Assembly: GCF_000797515.1 (NCBI RefSeq)
Contig: NZ_JSBN01000001.1
Span: 1 to 58,845 of the forward strand
Length of the DNA: 58,845 nt
Source: Sphingomonas sp. Ant H11
Lineage (GTDB): Bacteria; Pseudomonadota; Alphaproteobacteria; Sphingomonadales; Sphingomonadaceae
Reading direction: 5' to 3'
The notes beneath the pieces were generated by a model, which was not told the DNA's origin, did not search any database, and saw only the letters and a list, made by a program, of their open reading frames with translations. The position numbers were made by a program, and so were the translations under genes. This document shows positions 57,672-58,845 of the stretch, piece by piece (the stretch's first letter is position 1; the number at the start of each line of letters is the position of its first letter).

Positions 57672-58751
57672 ATGACGACCCATGCGACCAAGCCTGAAAA
57701 CCCGATGGGCCTTAACGGCTTCGAATTCGTCGAATTCACCTCGCCCGATCCGGAGGCGCTGGCCGACTTGTTCGTGAAGATGGGCTTTACCCATGTCGGT
57801 ACGCACAAATCGAAGAATGTCCGGCGCTATGCGCAGGGCGACATCAACTTTCTGCTGAATATGGAGGATGCGGGCCAGGTCGCGGGTTTCCGCAACGCGC
57901 ACGGCCCCTCGGCCAATGCGATGGCCTTCCGCGTTGCCGACGCCGACGCCGCCTTGAAGCTGGCGCTGGAGCGCGGTGCGACGGCGGTGTCCGGCGCGCA
58001 TGGCCCCGGCGAGCTCGATATTCCCGCGATTGAGGGGATTGGCGGAGCGAACCTCTATCTGGTCGACAAGCATGGCGGCGAGACGATCTACGACACCGAT
58101 TTCCTGCCCACCGGCGCGACCGCCGAAGACCATAGCGTTGGCCTGCACACGCTCGACCATCTGACGCACAATCTGCAACGTGGGCGGATGGCCTATTGGG
58201 CGGAGTATTACGAGCGCATCTTCAACTTCCGCCAGATCCGCTATTTCGACATTGAGGGGCAGTCGACCGGCCTGTTCTCCAAGGCGATGACCGCGCCCGA
58301 CGACAAGATCCGCATTCCCTTGAACGAGAGCCAGGACGAGCATTCGCAGATCGAGGAGTTCATCAAGGACTATAAGGGCGAAGGCATCCAGCACCTTGCA
58401 CTGTCAACCGACGACATCTTCGCCACGGTCGATGCGCTGCGCGCCAATGGCATCCGCTTCCAGACGACGCCGCAGACCTATTTCGACCTGATCGACAAGC
58501 GCTTGCCCGGCCACGGCCATGACGTCGCCGAAATGCGCAAGCGCGACATCCTGATCGACGGCGCGCCCGAAACGGGTGGCGGGCTGCTGCTGCAGATCTT
58601 CACCGAGAATATGGTCGGCCCGATCTTCTTCGAGATCATCCAGCGCAAGGGCAATGACGGCTTTGGCGAGGGCAATTTCAAAGCGCTGTTCGAGAGCATC
58701 GAACTCGACCAGATCCGCCGCGGCGTGGTGCCGGGCAAGGTCGAGGCCTGA
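57672..58751 (+). CDS. hppD: 4-Hydroxyphenylpyruvate dioxygenase
   Basis: A 359-aa Fe(II) enzyme with two VOC domains; it converts 4-hydroxyphenylpyruvate to homogentisate in tyrosine degradation. Iron ligands: His in Leu-Asp-His-Leu-Thr-His, His in Gly-Ile-Gln-His-Leu-Ala and Glu in Phe-Phe-Glu-Ile-Ile-Gln-Arg. The C-terminal Gly-Asn-Phe-Lys-Ala-Leu-Phe-Glu is the conserved gate helix. Start is the ATG at 57672 (Met-Thr-Thr-His-Ala); a TTG upstream at 57642 is less likely. No homogentisate dioxygenase gene is in the window. Divergent from DUF1275/marR. Confidence 0.94.
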   Translation: MTTHATKPENPMGLNGFEFVEFTSPDPEALADLFVKMGFTHVGTHKSKNVRRYAQGDINFLLNMEDAGQVAGFRNAHGPSANAMAFRVADADAALKLALERGATAVSGAHGPGELDIPAIEGIGGANLYLVDKHGGETIYDTDFLPTGATAEDHSVGLHTLDHLTHNLQRGRMAYWAEYYERIFNFRQIRYFDIEGQSTGLFSKAMTAPDDKIRIPLNESQDEHSQIEEFIKDYKGEGIQHLALSTDDIFATVDALRANGIRFQTTPQTYFDLIDKRLPGHGHDVAEMRKRDILIDGAPETGGGLLLQIFTENMVGPIFFEIIQRKGNDGFGEGNFKALFESIELDQIRRGVVPGKVEA

Positions 58752-58759
58752 AACCTTCT

Positions 58760-58785
58760 CCCTCGCCCCTGGATAGGGGAGAGGG
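58760..58785. terminator. Hairpin after hppD
   Basis: CCCTCGCCCCT and AGGGGAGAGGG form an 11-bp stem with one mismatch and a 4-nt loop, 9 bp after the hppD stop. There is no U tract, so it is either a factor-dependent terminator or part of a dispersed GC-rich intergenic repeat; the sequence continues with similar G-rich/C-rich blocks to the window end. Confidence 0.4.
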
Positions 58786-58845
58786 ATACCGCAGCTTGGT
58801 CCCGCTTCTTCAGCGGGGCCTAGCGGAGGTTGGGAGAGGGGTCGA

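Noticed and set aside
1..58845. CRISPR array, insertion sequence or prophage
   Set aside because: No regularly spaced direct repeats, transposase, integrase or phage structural genes were seen in any frame.

Overview
The window reads as chromosomal DNA of a sphingomonad (Sphingomonas or a close relative; alphaproteobacterium). The support is high G+C coding sequence with strong third-position bias, an exosortase A (XrtA) exopolysaccharide locus in the arrangement usual for Sphingomonadales, the TamA/TamB pair, malate synthase G, and an elongator-type tRNA-Met. The species call is an inference from gene content.

Layout. 0-2.6 kb: a deoxyhypusine-synthase-like enzyme, a secreted alpha/beta hydrolase and a MAPEG membrane protein. 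2.7-20.1 kb: the XrtA locus. A minus-strand operon (18.2 down to 2.7 kb) encodes an acyl-CoA ligase, PLP decarboxylase, polysaccharide export lipoprotein, chain-length (GNVR) protein, tyrosine autokinase, outer-membrane barrel, ATPase, deacetylase, FemAB-like transferase, glycosyltransferase, XrtA-EpsI and an asparagine-synthase-like amidotransferase, mostly with stop/start overlaps. A divergent plus-strand unit carries an acyl carrier protein and two XrtA-associated hydrolases. No PEP-CTERM substrate and no prsK/prsR are visible. 20.1-27.5 kb: trxB, a glyoxalase-fold protein, tRNA-Met, thpR, kup, an Lrp regulator divergent from ald, and a secreted trypsin-like protease.

27.5-35.3 kb is the most unusual region. 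A minus-strand cluster encodes a TIR-TM-TPR protein, a small 132-aa protein, a TPR/SLOG-like/class III cyclase fusion, a 338-aa protein of unknown function and a divergent nitrilase-fold protein. A Crp/Fnr-type cyclic-nucleotide-binding regulator is divergent from it across a 52-bp gap that holds a near-perfect palindrome. Together these could form an undescribed nucleotide-signalling or defence system. 35.4-39.8 kb: an EAL phosphodiesterase, a TPR-containing histidine kinase and a CheY-like regulator. 40.2-47.8 kb: argE, a tripartite MFS efflux operon (tetR-hlyD-DHA2-nodT), and a Baeyer-Villiger-type monooxygenase. 47.9-58.8 kb: tamB, tamA, malate synthase G, a YoaK-like protein with a MarR regulator, and 4-hydroxyphenylpyruvate dioxygenase.

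Caution on quality. I find about 19 apparent single-base indels spread over about 14 genes, including trxB and argE. Nearly all restore a family-typical protein and often a stop/start overlap when corrected. The simplest reading is uncorrected sequencing or assembly indels, not gene decay. Affected genes are annotated over their inferred full span, with the frameshift stated.
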